From: Mycolicibacterium novocastrense
GTDB taxonomy: Bacteria > Actinomycetota > Actinomycetes > Mycobacteriales > Mycobacteriaceae
Direction: 5' to 3'
Length of the DNA stretch: 64,000 nt
Assembly (NCBI RefSeq): GCF_001570485.1
Contig: NZ_BCTA01000052.1
Span: 62,001 to 126,000, forward strand
Made by a program: the position numbers and the translations under genes. Shown piece by piece: positions 51,034 to 59,609 of this stretch (within the stretch, counting starts at the first letter, position 1; each line of letters opens with the position of its first letter). A model generated the notes under the pieces. It was not told the origin of the DNA. It did not search any database and was given only the letters and a program-made list of their open reading frames with translations.

Positions 51034-52281
51034 ATGACAGCACTACCGATCACCGCGGAAACCGCCGCCGACGACGCCGTCGAGGTGGTGCGGCAGTGGG
51101 TGCAGGCGGAGGTGCCGACCGAATGGCGCGCAGCGGCGGCCGAGGGCCCCGCCGCCCTGAGAGCCGCGCGGAGCCCCGCCGACTACCGGCGGTGGTATCC
51201 GACCTTCGCCCGAAGCGGCCTGGTGGCGCCGACCTGGCGCCCCGAACACGGCGGCCTCGGTATCGGCAACGACGTGGCTCGCGCGATCGAGAGCGTGCTC
51301 GCGCCGCTGCGGCTGACCCGGCTCAATCCGTTGGGCCTCAACAACGCCGCCGCTGCGCTGTTCAGCCACGGAACCGAAGAGCAACGGCGACGCTTCCTAC
51401 CGCCCATCGTGCGAAACGAGGAGAAGTGGTGTCAGCTCTTCAGCGAGCCCGGCGCGGGCTCGGATCTCGCGTCCTTGGCGACCCGGGCGGTGCGCGACGG
51501 CGACCAATGGGTGATCTCCGGACAGAAGGTGTGGACGACCTGGGCGGATGAGGCGGACTTCGCGATCCTGCTCGCCCGCACCGATCCCGATCAGCCGAAA
51601 CACAAAGGCATCACGTACTTCCTGCTCGACATGCACCAACCCGGCGTCGAAGTGCGCCCGCTGCGCCAGATCACCGGTGAGGCGGAATTCAACGAGGTCT
51701 TCCTCGACAACGCGCGGGTGCCGGACGCCCACCGGGTCGGAGAAGTCAACGACGGATGGCGGGTCAGCGCCTCCACCCTGTCGAGTGAACGCCAGATGGT
51801 GTCGGGCTCCGGATCGGGCGGCATGGGCCGGCTCGGCGGGTCCAGTGCGGAGCGACTGATCTCATTGGCCAGGGAAACCGGCCGGTGGGACGACCCCGTG
51901 ACACGCGACAAGATCATGCGGCTCTGGGCTCAAGAACAGATCCGGGGATGGACCAACGCCCGTGTCCGCGCGGCACTCTCGGCCGGGCAATCCCCCGGTG
52001 CGGCTTCCTCGATCGGCAAGGTCCACCAAGCCACGCTCAACCAGCAGATCCAGGATCTCATGGTCGACCTGCTGGGCACCGCCGCAGTGGCGTGGGCCGC
52101 CACCGACGATCCGGATGCGATGCCCCGCGAGGTGCAGGGCATGATGCGCAGCCTCGCCAACGGCACAGAGGGTGGCACCACCGACATCAACAAAAACATC
52201 CTCGGCGAGCGCGTACTGGGGTTACCCAGGGAGCCAGACCCGTGGAAAGGGAAGCCCTGGAGGGAGATTCCGCGCTCTTGA
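51034..52281 (+). CDS. Acyl-CoA dehydrogenase
   Basis: 415 residues. Motifs WCQLFSEPGAGSDLASLAT and WVISGQKVWTTWADE; C-terminal GTEGGTTDINKNILGERVLGLPRE. Close in style to the C-terminal half of the FadE6-like fusion at 14608. No small partner is adjacent, so it may act alone as a homo-oligomer. Its stop overlaps the TTG of the next gene. Confidence 0.91.
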   Translation: MTALPITAETAADDAVEVVRQWVQAEVPTEWRAAAAEGPAALRAARSPADYRRWYPTFARSGLVAPTWRPEHGGLGIGNDVARAIESVLAPLRLTRLNPLGLNNAAAALFSHGTEEQRRRFLPPIVRNEEKWCQLFSEPGAGSDLASLATRAVRDGDQWVISGQKVWTTWADEADFAILLARTDPDQPKHKGITYFLLDMHQPGVEVRPLRQITGEAEFNEVFLDNARVPDAHRVGEVNDGWRVSASTLSSERQMVSGSGSGGMGRLGGSSAERLISLARETGRWDDPVTRDKIMRLWAQEQIRGWTNARVRAALSAGQSPGAASSIGKVHQATLNQQIQDLMVDLLGTAAVAWAATDDPDAMPREVQGMMRSLANGTEGGTTDINKNILGERVLGLPREPDPWKGKPWREIPRS

Positions 52282-53090
52282 CCGAATACGAGCGGTTGGT
52301 CGTCGACAGATCGGACGGCATCGGGTGGCTTGTGCTGAATCGGCCCGAGGCCGGCAATGCATTCGACGCGTTGATGCTCGACGAACTCGAGGCCGCGTGG
52401 GCACAGCTGGATGCCGACCCCGACGTGCACGTGATCGTCAACGTCGCGAACGGCAAGGCGTTCTGCACGGGCATGGATGTGGTCCAGGTGGCCCGCGACA
52501 AACAGGCCATGCGACGTCATTCACGCCGCACCCGCGACGCCGAGCTGAAGATCTCCTCGTGGCACTGCGGCGTGTGGAAGCCGGTGATCGCGGCGGTGAA
52601 CGGGGTGTGCGCGGGAGGAGGCTTACATCTGGTCGCCGACGCCGACATCGTCATCGCGGCAGAGGAGGCGACATTCGTCGACCCGCATGTCTCGGTGGGG
52701 CAGGCGGTCGCGTATGAGGCGATCACCCTGCTACGGAAGTCGCCGATGGAGGCAATCACCCGGATGACGTTGAGCGGCAAGGGTGAGCGGATCTCCGCTC
52801 AACGCGCATACGAGTTGGGCATCGTCTCGCAGGTGGTGGCGGCCGGTGAGCTACGGGCGGCGGCCGCCGAGTTGGCGGGCGCGATCGCGACCAACTCCCC
52901 CACCGCGATGCGGGCAACCAAAAAGGCGTTGTGGCATTCGCTGGAAGTCGGACTGTCGGAGGCCAAGGCTGCGGCCACAGAGGAGATCTGGCGGTTGCGG
53001 AATCACCCTGACCACGCCGAGGGAGTACGGGCGTGGCGGGAAAAGCGCCCGGCCGACTGGCAACCGCTCGAACCGGTGGAGGCTTCGTGA
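52278..53090 (+). CDS. Crotonase-fold protein, tandem copy A
   Basis: 270 residues. Paralogue of the next gene: shared NRPE..NAFDALM, WHCG..KPVI.AVNGVCAGGGLH, ADADIVIAA and FVDPHVS.GQ. Both hydratase glutamates are replaced by His (His117 in GGGLHL, His137 in VDPHVS), so a reaction other than hydration is likely. TTG at 52278 overlaps the upstream stop and aligns with the paralogue's start; GTG at 52242 with an AGGGAG upstream is an alternative. Confidence 0.86.
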   Translation: MTEYERLVVDRSDGIGWLVLNRPEAGNAFDALMLDELEAAWAQLDADPDVHVIVNVANGKAFCTGMDVVQVARDKQAMRRHSRRTRDAELKISSWHCGVWKPVIAAVNGVCAGGGLHLVADADIVIAAEEATFVDPHVSVGQAVAYEAITLLRKSPMEAITRMTLSGKGERISAQRAYELGIVSQVVAAGELRAAAAELAGAIATNSPTAMRATKKALWHSLEVGLSEAKAAATEEIWRLRNHPDHAEGVRAWREKRPADWQPLEPVEAS

Positions 53091-53887
53091 GCTATCAGAG
53101 GTTGATCGTCGAACGCCGCGGTCCCGTCGGCTGGATCATCAACAACCGGCCCGATCGACTCAACGCGTACGACGCGCTGATGCGCAAGGAATTCCCCGCC
53201 GCGTGGGCCGAGTTGAACACCGATCCCGACGTGCGGGTGATCGTGCACACCGGCAACGGCAGGGCCTTTCAGGTCGGCGCCGACGTCGACGATCTCGACG
53301 GCGAGGGAATCAAGCAATACCAGGAGACCATGCAGACGCTGGACCTGAACCTGACCGGCTGGCACTGCAATGTGGGCAAACCCGTCATCACCGCCGTCAA
53401 CGGGGTGTGCGCCGGCGGCGGCCTGCACTGGGTCGCCGACGCCGACATCGTCATCGCGGCGTCGGATGCCACCTTCGTCGACCCGCACGTATCCATCGGT
53501 CAGGTCAGCGCCCTGGAGACGATCGCGCTGATGCGCAAGATGCCCGCCGAGGCGGTGTTGCGGATGGCACTGGTCGGCAGCCACGAACGGCTCACCGCGC
53601 AGCGCGCATATGAGCTCGGCATGATCAGCCAGATCGTCGATCCCCCCGACAAGCTTCGCGATGTCGCACAAGAGCTCGCCGAGAAGATCGCCAGAAACTC
53701 ACCCGCCGCGATGCGGGCCACCAAACGCGCGCTGTGGGGAGCGCTCGAGCACGGACTGACCGACGCCTGCCGTGAAGGGGCCAAGCACCTGACGTCGATG
53801 TGGGGCCACCCGGACCAGGACGAGGGCCCGAAAGCGTTCGCCGACAAGCGAACACCACGCTGGCTGCCCCTGGAGCCGGACTCGTGA
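53087..53887 (+). CDS. Crotonase-fold protein, tandem copy B
   Basis: 266 residues, adjacent paralogue of copy A with the same His-for-Glu changes (His114 in GGGLHW, His134 in VDPHVS). GTG start overlaps the previous stop (GTGA), and the next ligase overlaps its own stop in the same way. The pair may form a hetero-oligomer or act on successive intermediates. Confidence 0.87.
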   Translation: MSYQRLIVERRGPVGWIINNRPDRLNAYDALMRKEFPAAWAELNTDPDVRVIVHTGNGRAFQVGADVDDLDGEGIKQYQETMQTLDLNLTGWHCNVGKPVITAVNGVCAGGGLHWVADADIVIAASDATFVDPHVSIGQVSALETIALMRKMPAEAVLRMALVGSHERLTAQRAYELGMISQIVDPPDKLRDVAQELAEKIARNSPAAMRATKRALWGALEHGLTDACREGAKHLTSMWGHPDQDEGPKAFADKRTPRWLPLEPDS

Positions 53888-55329
53888 GCCTCTCCGACCT
53901 GCTGGACGATCTGCCCGCTGTCGCGGTACACACCCTGGCGGTCGACGTGTCTCGGGCCGACCTGACCGCCAGTGCGGACCGCCTGGCCGCGGTTCTCACC
54001 GACTGCGGGCTGATGACCGGTCAGGTGGTCGCGGCGATGCTGCCCAACGACGCCACCACGGTCGCGGCGATGTTCGGCGTCTGGCGCTCCGGCGGTGTCT
54101 ACACACCGCTCAACCCGCGGGCCGCCGACGCTGAGGTGGCCGCCCAGCTCGAAACCCTCGAACCGGTCGCGGTGATCACGACGCCCGAACTGGCCCATCG
54201 CTTCTCGGAGTTCGCGTTGCCGGTCGTCACCGGATCGAGCTTGGCGTGGTCACTGGCGCCACACTCCACCCCGGCCGACGCGGCCCGGCGGTACGACCCC
54301 GATGTGGCGCTGTTGCAGTTCACCTCGGGGACGACCGGCCCGCCGAAGCCGGTGCCGCTGCGCCACTCCACGGTGCTGGACCTGATCGACCGGTTGCTGG
54401 AGAAACTTCGCGGGTCGAACCGTGCCCCCCGGAACACACCGCCGATGCCGAACCTGGTACCGCTCTCACTGTCGTTGTGGGCCGGCATCTACCAGGTGCT
54501 GTTCGCCTTTCGCGCGGGCTCCGGTGTCGTGCTGATGGACAAGTTCTCGGCAGCGGACTTCGCAGCGCTGGTGAAGCGACACCAACTGCGATCCACCGTC
54601 CTGCCACCCGCCGCGTTGACGATGGTGCTCCACGACGATTCGGTCACCGACCTGTCCCCCCTGAAGATCGTCCGCTCCATCACCGCTCCCCTGTCCCCCG
54701 TCCACGCAGCCCGCTTCCGCGACAAGTTCGGTGTGCTTGTACTGAACTCCTATGGTCAAACGGAACTCGGTGGCGAGGTCGTCGGATGGTCGGCCGCCGA
54801 CGCCCGCGAATGGGGGGAGACGAAACTCGGCTCCGTCGGACGCCCGCTTCCGGGCATCGACGTCACGATCGCCGACGACGAGGTCATGGTCCGCACACCG
54901 ACGACAGCCGCCCGCAAGATCGACCCCGCGTTCCTCGACAGGCTCACCGACGACGGGTGGTTTCACACCGGCGACCTCGGTTGGTTCGACGACGACGGAT
55001 TTCTGTGGCTCGACGGGCGCGTGTCGGACATGATCAACCGCGGCGGGCTCAAGGTGTTCCCCGGAACCGTCGAAGAGGTGCTTCTGTCCGCCGACCGCGT
55101 ACGCGAGGCGGCTGTCGTGGGAATCGCCGACGAACGACTCGGCGAGGTTCCGTGGGCTTTCGTGGTGCGCGCCGACGACCGGGTCAGCGAGGACGAGTTG
55201 ATCGCCTGGTGCCGTCAACGACTGACGCCGTACCGCGTTCCCGTGCGGGTGGTCTTCGTCGAGCGGCTACCGCGCAACGACGTGGGCAAGGTGGTCAAGC
55301 GCGAGCTTCTCACCCTCGCCGACGCATGA
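53884..55329 (+). CDS. Acyl-CoA ligase, FadD/ANL family (short N-terminus)
   Basis: 481 residues, shorter than the other ligases at its N-terminus. P-loop QFTSGTTGPPKPVPLRH, NSYGQTELGGEVV, FLWLDGRVSDMINRGGLK and Lys in PRNDVGKVVKREL. Activates a carboxylic acid to its CoA ester. Coupled by GTGA overlap to the crotonase pair. Confidence 0.9.
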   Translation: MSLSDLLDDLPAVAVHTLAVDVSRADLTASADRLAAVLTDCGLMTGQVVAAMLPNDATTVAAMFGVWRSGGVYTPLNPRAADAEVAAQLETLEPVAVITTPELAHRFSEFALPVVTGSSLAWSLAPHSTPADAARRYDPDVALLQFTSGTTGPPKPVPLRHSTVLDLIDRLLEKLRGSNRAPRNTPPMPNLVPLSLSLWAGIYQVLFAFRAGSGVVLMDKFSAADFAALVKRHQLRSTVLPPAALTMVLHDDSVTDLSPLKIVRSITAPLSPVHAARFRDKFGVLVLNSYGQTELGGEVVGWSAADAREWGETKLGSVGRPLPGIDVTIADDEVMVRTPTTAARKIDPAFLDRLTDDGWFHTGDLGWFDDDGFLWLDGRVSDMINRGGLKVFPGTVEEVLLSADRVREAAVVGIADERLGEVPWAFVVRADDRVSEDELIAWCRQRLTPYRVPVRVVFVERLPRNDVGKVVKRELLTLADA

Positions 55330-55382
55330 TCCGGAGCCGGCACGGCTGACCGGCGGCCGTCGAGCCGGCCTGAAAACGTAGC

Positions 55383-55409
55383 TTCTCGTTTGTGAGAATG
55401 GTGTTACTC
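55383..55409. promoter_or_regulatory. Operator-like triple half-site TTCTC-N6-GAGAA-N6-TACTC
   Basis: Three half-sites spaced 11 bp apart between the ligase stop (55329) and the first small membrane ORF (55449). It contains the TCTC-N6-GAGA core seen also at 35283 and 59568. It suggests that the membrane-protein module has its own regulated promoter inside the operon. Confidence 0.65.
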
Positions 55410-55448
55410 TCGTTCGGCGTTGCGCTTTTACGGACGAAGGAGCCGGCG

Positions 55449-55547
55449 ATGTGGCAGGAGCTGGTGCGGCTGACCGTGACCTGGATCGTGATGTGCGGGC
55501 TCGTCGCGTTCTTCTACTGGATGCTGGGCAACATCGGCACGTTCTGA
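55449..55547 (+). CDS. 32-residue single-helix membrane peptide
   Basis: ATG at 55449 is preceded by GAAGGAG six bases away. The peptide MWQELVRLTVTWIVMCGLVA... has one hydrophobic helix (about 8-27) and ends NIGTF. Too short for standard gene finders but with a near-ideal ribosome site and an operator-like element upstream. No family recognised. Confidence 0.65.
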   Translation: MWQELVRLTVTWIVMCGLVAFFYWMLGNIGTF

Positions 55548-55584
55548 TCGATCGTGTTCTTGATCGAGCACTGTTAGGGGAGTC

Positions 55585-55704
55585 ATGGATGATCAGGATC
55601 GACGCCGTAAGCGCGGTTTGATCGCGTTTCAGATCTTCATCTACGGCGTGCTGATCGCGATGTTCGCGATTCAGGTCCAGATGTTCTTCACCAGGGACTG
55701 GTAG
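55585..55704 (+). CDS. 39-residue single-helix membrane peptide
   Basis: ATG at 55585 with AGGGGAG two bases upstream. Basic N-terminus (DDQDRRRKRG) then one hydrophobic helix (LIAFQIFIYGVLIAMFAIQV, about 12-31), ending FFTRDW. Ends 4 bp before the next gene. No family recognised; together with its neighbours it looks like a small subunit of a membrane complex. Confidence 0.65.
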   Translation: MDDQDRRRKRGLIAFQIFIYGVLIAMFAIQVQMFFTRDW

Positions 55705-55708
55705 CCCG

Positions 55709-56401
55709 ATGACATCGATAAGCGGCAGGCAGTCGCTCACCATGGATGAGCACCAGGAGCAGACGCGTGCGGCGCAACGACGCGCCGATCGATGGTGTAT
55801 CGCCGGCACCGCGCTCATGGGCACCCTCGTCCTCGGCATCGTTGGCCTACCCGTGTTCTGCCGCGGCATTTATCTGTTGCGCAAGGCCCAGCGCGACGGC
55901 TTGTCGGTCCGGCCGATGATGGTGACGCTCATCGGATACGTGATCATCCTCGACGCCGCGCTCAACAGCATCGGCTGGGCCCTGGACCTGTTCGCCAACC
56001 ACGCCCTGATCACCCGCACGGTCTTCACCGCGTGGGGCAACCTCATCGACGCGGGCTACTTCTGGCATTACAACGAACTCTGGATCGGCGGCGCGGGCGC
56101 GCCCGGCGAGAAGGCCTGGGTGATCGTCTGTGTGCTGATCGCGTTTCCCATGCGGATCGCGGCCGCGATCGCGCTGTTGCAGATGAAACGCTGGGGTCAC
56201 CAGTGGACGATCGTGACGTGCTGGTTCGGCGTGATTCTGTGGACCGGCTACATCCTCAATATGACGTTGTATGCCGATGTCCGGTACACGGCGGTCGGAC
56301 TGCCGGTCTTCGGGTGGTGGGCGTTCAACATCTTCTACATCACTCCGTTCCTGGCTATCCCGTACCTGCACACGGTCAACCGCGAAATCTTCTCCGACTA
56401 G
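55709..56401 (+). CDS. Five-helix integral membrane protein, unknown
   Basis: 230 residues, about five hydrophobic helices (near 30-51, 70-92, 136-157, 166-188 and 195-220). Conserved-looking aromatic and charged positions (YFWHYNELWIGG, LLQMKRWGHQW, NMTLYADVRYT) suggest a functional core rather than a mere anchor. No transporter or enzyme family recognised. The ATG at 55709 is chosen; M12 at 55742 is possible. Confidence 0.75.
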   Translation: MTSISGRQSLTMDEHQEQTRAAQRRADRWCIAGTALMGTLVLGIVGLPVFCRGIYLLRKAQRDGLSVRPMMVTLIGYVIILDAALNSIGWALDLFANHALITRTVFTAWGNLIDAGYFWHYNELWIGGAGAPGEKAWVIVCVLIAFPMRIAAAIALLQMKRWGHQWTIVTCWFGVILWTGYILNMTLYADVRYTAVGLPVFGWWAFNIFYITPFLAIPYLHTVNREIFSD

Positions 56402-56420
56402 CAGCCGAGAAAGGACCATC

Positions 56421-56840
56421 GTGACCAACTCCGCTGTGGAACCGAAGGATTCGGCCGAGTCGCTACCGCTGGGCACCACGCCCACCTGGGCGCGAATGCA
56501 CAAGTGGCTCAAGCGCGGGCTGTTCGTCTGCCTGTTCGGCCTGGTCATCGAGGGGTCGCTGACCGTGCCGGTGATGGCGATCTGGTACGGGTGGCCGACG
56601 TTGTCACTGAACGAAATCTGCAGCGAACTTCTCAAGGTGCGTTTCTCCGACGACAACCTGGAGTGCCAACAGCCCTATCCGATAGGCGGCCCGCCGTTCG
56701 GCGGAGCACCCGAAGCGGCCGGCCAGCAGACCGCTCGCGACGAGTGGGGCATCCAGCCCAAGCCCAGGTACGAAAGCATCGGGTTCCGCGAACTGGTCAG
56801 GATCCACGAAGAACGCGTGGCATCTGCGCCGAGCCGGTGA
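56421..56840 (+). CDS. Single-helix membrane protein with Pro/Gly-rich tail, unknown
   Basis: 139 residues. One helix at about 33-55 (GLFVCLFGLVIEGSLTVP), then a likely extracytoplasmic part with a Pro/Gly-rich stretch (PIGGPPFGGAPEAAG) and a C-terminal amphipathic segment. Two Cys (67, 82) lie in the tail. GTG at 56421 with AAAGGA upstream. Fourth gene of the unrecognised membrane module. Confidence 0.72.
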   Translation: MTNSAVEPKDSAESLPLGTTPTWARMHKWLKRGLFVCLFGLVIEGSLTVPVMAIWYGWPTLSLNEICSELLKVRFSDDNLECQQPYPIGGPPFGGAPEAAGQQTARDEWGIQPKPRYESIGFRELVRIHEERVASAPSR

Positions 56841-56841
56841 C

Positions 56842-57435
56842 GTGACCTCCTCCACCGTGGTGACGGGTCTGCCCGGCGCGCTATTGAACACGTTGGCAAC
56901 GACACTCGATGCGGTCACCGTGGCTCCGGGAGGCCAGCTACCGACGGATGTCGAGCGTGTGGTCATCATCGCCGACCCCTGCCCGCGGCCGGTCGACGTT
57001 GTAGCTGTAGGCGGTGACGATTGGCATCGCCTCGTCGACGAATCAATGTGGCGTACGCTCACCGCGCTGCAACACGCACGGGCAGGTTTGTCGGCCGGCG
57101 GGCGAATCGTCGTGGTTGTTCCGACGATCGGGATCGCGGGTGCCGCAGGGCTCGTCGCGTATACCACCGCAGTCGAGGGCATCCGGGCCATGGTGAAATC
57201 TGCTGCCCGGCAGTGGGCTTCGCACGGCATCGGTGCCAATCTCATCGCCGTGCCGTTGCCCATGTTCTCCGGCGACGCGACCGCGGCTGGGCATCTGACC
57301 GCCGCGGCCGTCCCAGACGATTCAACTCTGATGCACACCGTCGCCGAGTCGGTGAAGTTCCTGCTGCGGTCCGACCTCGACCATCTCGCCGGGGAGACGA
57401 TCGTCGCCGATGGCGGATCGGTCATGCTGCCGTGA
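56842..57435 (+). CDS. Degenerate SDR-fold protein
   Basis: 197 residues with SDR character but damaged active site: the glycine-rich loop is reduced to TGLPGALL, and the Y-x3-K becomes Y107-TTA-V111, with no Lys. The usual catalytic Ser position holds Thr (VVPTIG). It may be a non-catalytic partner of the intact SDR that follows and overlaps it (GTGA). GTG start. Confidence 0.8.
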   Translation: MTSSTVVTGLPGALLNTLATTLDAVTVAPGGQLPTDVERVVIIADPCPRPVDVVAVGGDDWHRLVDESMWRTLTALQHARAGLSAGGRIVVVVPTIGIAGAAGLVAYTTAVEGIRAMVKSAARQWASHGIGANLIAVPLPMFSGDATAAGHLTAAAVPDDSTLMHTVAESVKFLLRSDLDHLAGETIVADGGSVMLP

Positions 57436-58190
57436 ATCTCACCGGCACGACCGCCATGGTCACCGGTGCCGGCGGCGGGGTGGGCCGTGGTATAGCGGTG
57501 GCGCTGGCCTCCGAGGGAGCCCACGTCATCGTCGCCACCAGGTCCGAGACCGGACAGGCGGTCGTCGACGAGATCGCCGCACGAGGTCATCACTCGATGT
57601 GGGCGCGCTGTGACGTGACCGACTCCGACTCCGTTGCCCGAGCCGTCGACCTCGCCGTGACGACGACCGGACGACTCGACGCGGTGGTGCACAACGCCAC
57701 GAGCAGTATGTCCAGCCAACCGCACCAGTTGACCGACGTCGACCACGCGCTGTGGACCCACCATTCCTCGGTGTCGCTGGGCGGTGCCCACCACTGCGCG
57801 GTCTCGGCCTTCCCCGCGCTTCGGGAGGGCGGCGGGACATTCATCGTGATGACCTCGCCGGCGGGCATGGAAGGCAGTGCGACGCTGCCCCTCTACGCCA
57901 CGATGAAGGGAGCACTGCGGGGATTCGCCAAGAGCCTGGCGCGGGAGTGGGCGCCCTACGGCATAACGGTCAACAGCGTGTCGCCCCTGGCCTATTCACC
58001 CGCCATGACCGCCGCGATCGAGGCCGAGCCGGCCATGGAAGAGCGGCTAGCGCGACGGATCCCGCTGGGGCGTATCGGTGACCCAGAGCGCGATATCGGT
58101 GCCGCCGTCGCCTTCGTGGTCGGCCCTGCGGCGCGGTATGTCACCGGACAGACATTGGGTATCGACGGCGGCCATTTCACCAGCCTCTAG
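57432..58190 (+). CDS. Short-chain dehydrogenase/reductase
   Basis: 252 residues with complete SDR motifs: VTGAGGGVGRGIAVALA, catalytic Ser in VMTSPAGMEG and Tyr-x3-Lys in LYATMKGAL. NAD(P)-dependent oxidation of a hydroxyl or reduction of a ketone; substrate unknown. Translationally coupled to the degenerate SDR. Confidence 0.9.
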   Translation: MNLTGTTAMVTGAGGGVGRGIAVALASEGAHVIVATRSETGQAVVDEIAARGHHSMWARCDVTDSDSVARAVDLAVTTTGRLDAVVHNATSSMSSQPHQLTDVDHALWTHHSSVSLGGAHHCAVSAFPALREGGGTFIVMTSPAGMEGSATLPLYATMKGALRGFAKSLAREWAPYGITVNSVSPLAYSPAMTAAIEAEPAMEERLARRIPLGRIGDPERDIGAAVAFVVGPAARYVTGQTLGIDGGHFTSL

Positions 58191-58201
58191 CGCCGCTGTC
58201 G

Positions 58202-59428
58202 TCAACAGTCCCCAGCGAGCACGAGGTCCAGTCGCTCGAGCCGGCGCACCAACAGGCTCGGCAGCCAGCGGCCGATGTCTGCGGCATCGACGTTCACGGT
58301 GCGTTGGATCAGTTGGCCGATCACTATTCTGGCCTCCAACCGCGCCAATGATGCCCCCACACAAAAGTGCGCGCCTTTGCCGAATGCGATGTGTCCCTTG
58401 CCGCCCACCCGGTTGAGCCGAAAGGTGTCGGGTTCATCGAAATGCGTCGGATCACGATTGGCCGCACCCCACAGCAGCAACAGCCGCGACCCGGCGGAGA
58501 GCTCCACGCCGCACAGCTCGGTGTCGCGCGTGACATGACGATAGTGGCCGCGGAACGGAGGCTCGGAGCGAAGGACCTCCTCGAGGAACGCCCCCAGCAG
58601 TTCGGGCCGGTCGCGCAGCTGTCGTTGAATGTCCTTCTGGGTGGCGAGGATCCAAGCCGCCGACCCGATCAGTGACGCGGTCGATTCCCCGCCGGCGCTG
58701 AACAGCGTGATCAACATGGCCAAAGCCCCGGTGTGGTCCACGATTCCCTCGGCACAGGCCGCGGCCAGATCGCCCAGCAGATTGTCGTGCTCACCTGGCG
58801 ATGCCTGACCGAACTGTTCGGTGATGTAAGCGCCGAGTTCCATGACATCCTTACCCGCTGCCGCCAACTGCTCCTCGGTCACCAAGCCCTCGACGAACTG
58901 GGTGGCGGAGTAGCCCAACCGGGTGAGCATGTCGACATCGGAGTCGGGAACACCGATGATCCGGCAGACGACCATCATCGGCAGCCGGTTCGCCATGGCT
59001 GCCATCCAGTCGATCTCGCCGCCCCGGACACAGGAGTCGAAGATACCGGCGGACGTGTCTGCGATGAACGGCTCGAGTTCGCGAATTCGTTTGGCGGCGA
59101 GCGCAGGTAACAGCGTCTTACGGTGGATGGCGTGTGAGGGATCGTCAGCGGTCGCCAGTACCTGCATCGGCCCGCCGAGTTCACCCATCGGGAATGCGGA
59201 TACCGACCCGGATTGAAATGTCATCGTGGCCGTCAGATTCGACGAGAAGTCGTCACAGCGCGCGACCGCCTCGTTCACCGCATCCCAACCACTCACGGCG
59301 AAAAATCCGGAGTCCCCGATGCGGTGGACGGGTCCGGCCTGGTGCATCCGCGCGTACAGCGGCGCAGGGTCTTGGATGAACCGATCGTCGTACAGCGCGA
59401 TCCCGAGCTCGCCATCCACAACATTCAT
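58202..59428 (-). CDS. Cytochrome P450
   Basis: 408 residues. Haem-binding FGKGAHFCVGASLARLE, oxygen-binding I-helix SAGGESTASL, and ExxR in LEEVLRSEP are all present. It hydroxylates an organic substrate with ferredoxin and reductase partners, not found in the window. The ATG at 59428 (MNVVDGELGIAL) is chosen; the open frame extends 42 codons further. Divergent from a TetR regulator with an inverted repeat between. Confidence 0.92.
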   Translation of the reverse strand: MNVVDGELGIALYDDRFIQDPAPLYARMHQAGPVHRIGDSGFFAVSGWDAVNEAVARCDDFSSNLTATMTFQSGSVSAFPMGELGGPMQVLATADDPSHAIHRKTLLPALAAKRIRELEPFIADTSAGIFDSCVRGGEIDWMAAMANRLPMMVVCRIIGVPDSDVDMLTRLGYSATQFVEGLVTEEQLAAAGKDVMELGAYITEQFGQASPGEHDNLLGDLAAACAEGIVDHTGALAMLITLFSAGGESTASLIGSAAWILATQKDIQRQLRDRPELLGAFLEEVLRSEPPFRGHYRHVTRDTELCGVELSAGSRLLLLWGAANRDPTHFDEPDTFRLNRVGGKGHIAFGKGAHFCVGASLARLEARIVIGQLIQRTVNVDAADIGRWLPSLLVRRLERLDLVLAGDC

Positions 59429-59567
59429 GCCCCAACGCTGAGCGACGCCCTCCCATCGCGTCAACGGATGAAGACGAAGTCGAAATTCGCTGATGGTGAT
59501 TTCGCACGCGGATGTCTCACCGCATTGCCGCAAGCTGCGGAAATGCCGAAACACGCTCTGCGGTTTG

Positions 59568-59581
59568 TCTCAGGTCTGAGA
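59568..59581. promoter_or_regulatory. Inverted repeat TCTCA-N4-TGAGA
   Basis: Perfect 5-bp arms with a 4-bp spacer between the divergent P450 and TetR genes; it equals the TCTC-N6-GAGA core found at 35283 and 55385. Probable TetR operator for both genes. Confidence 0.6.
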
Positions 59582-59609
59582 TCATGGTGCTCTAGCGACG
59601 AGGAGGCTG

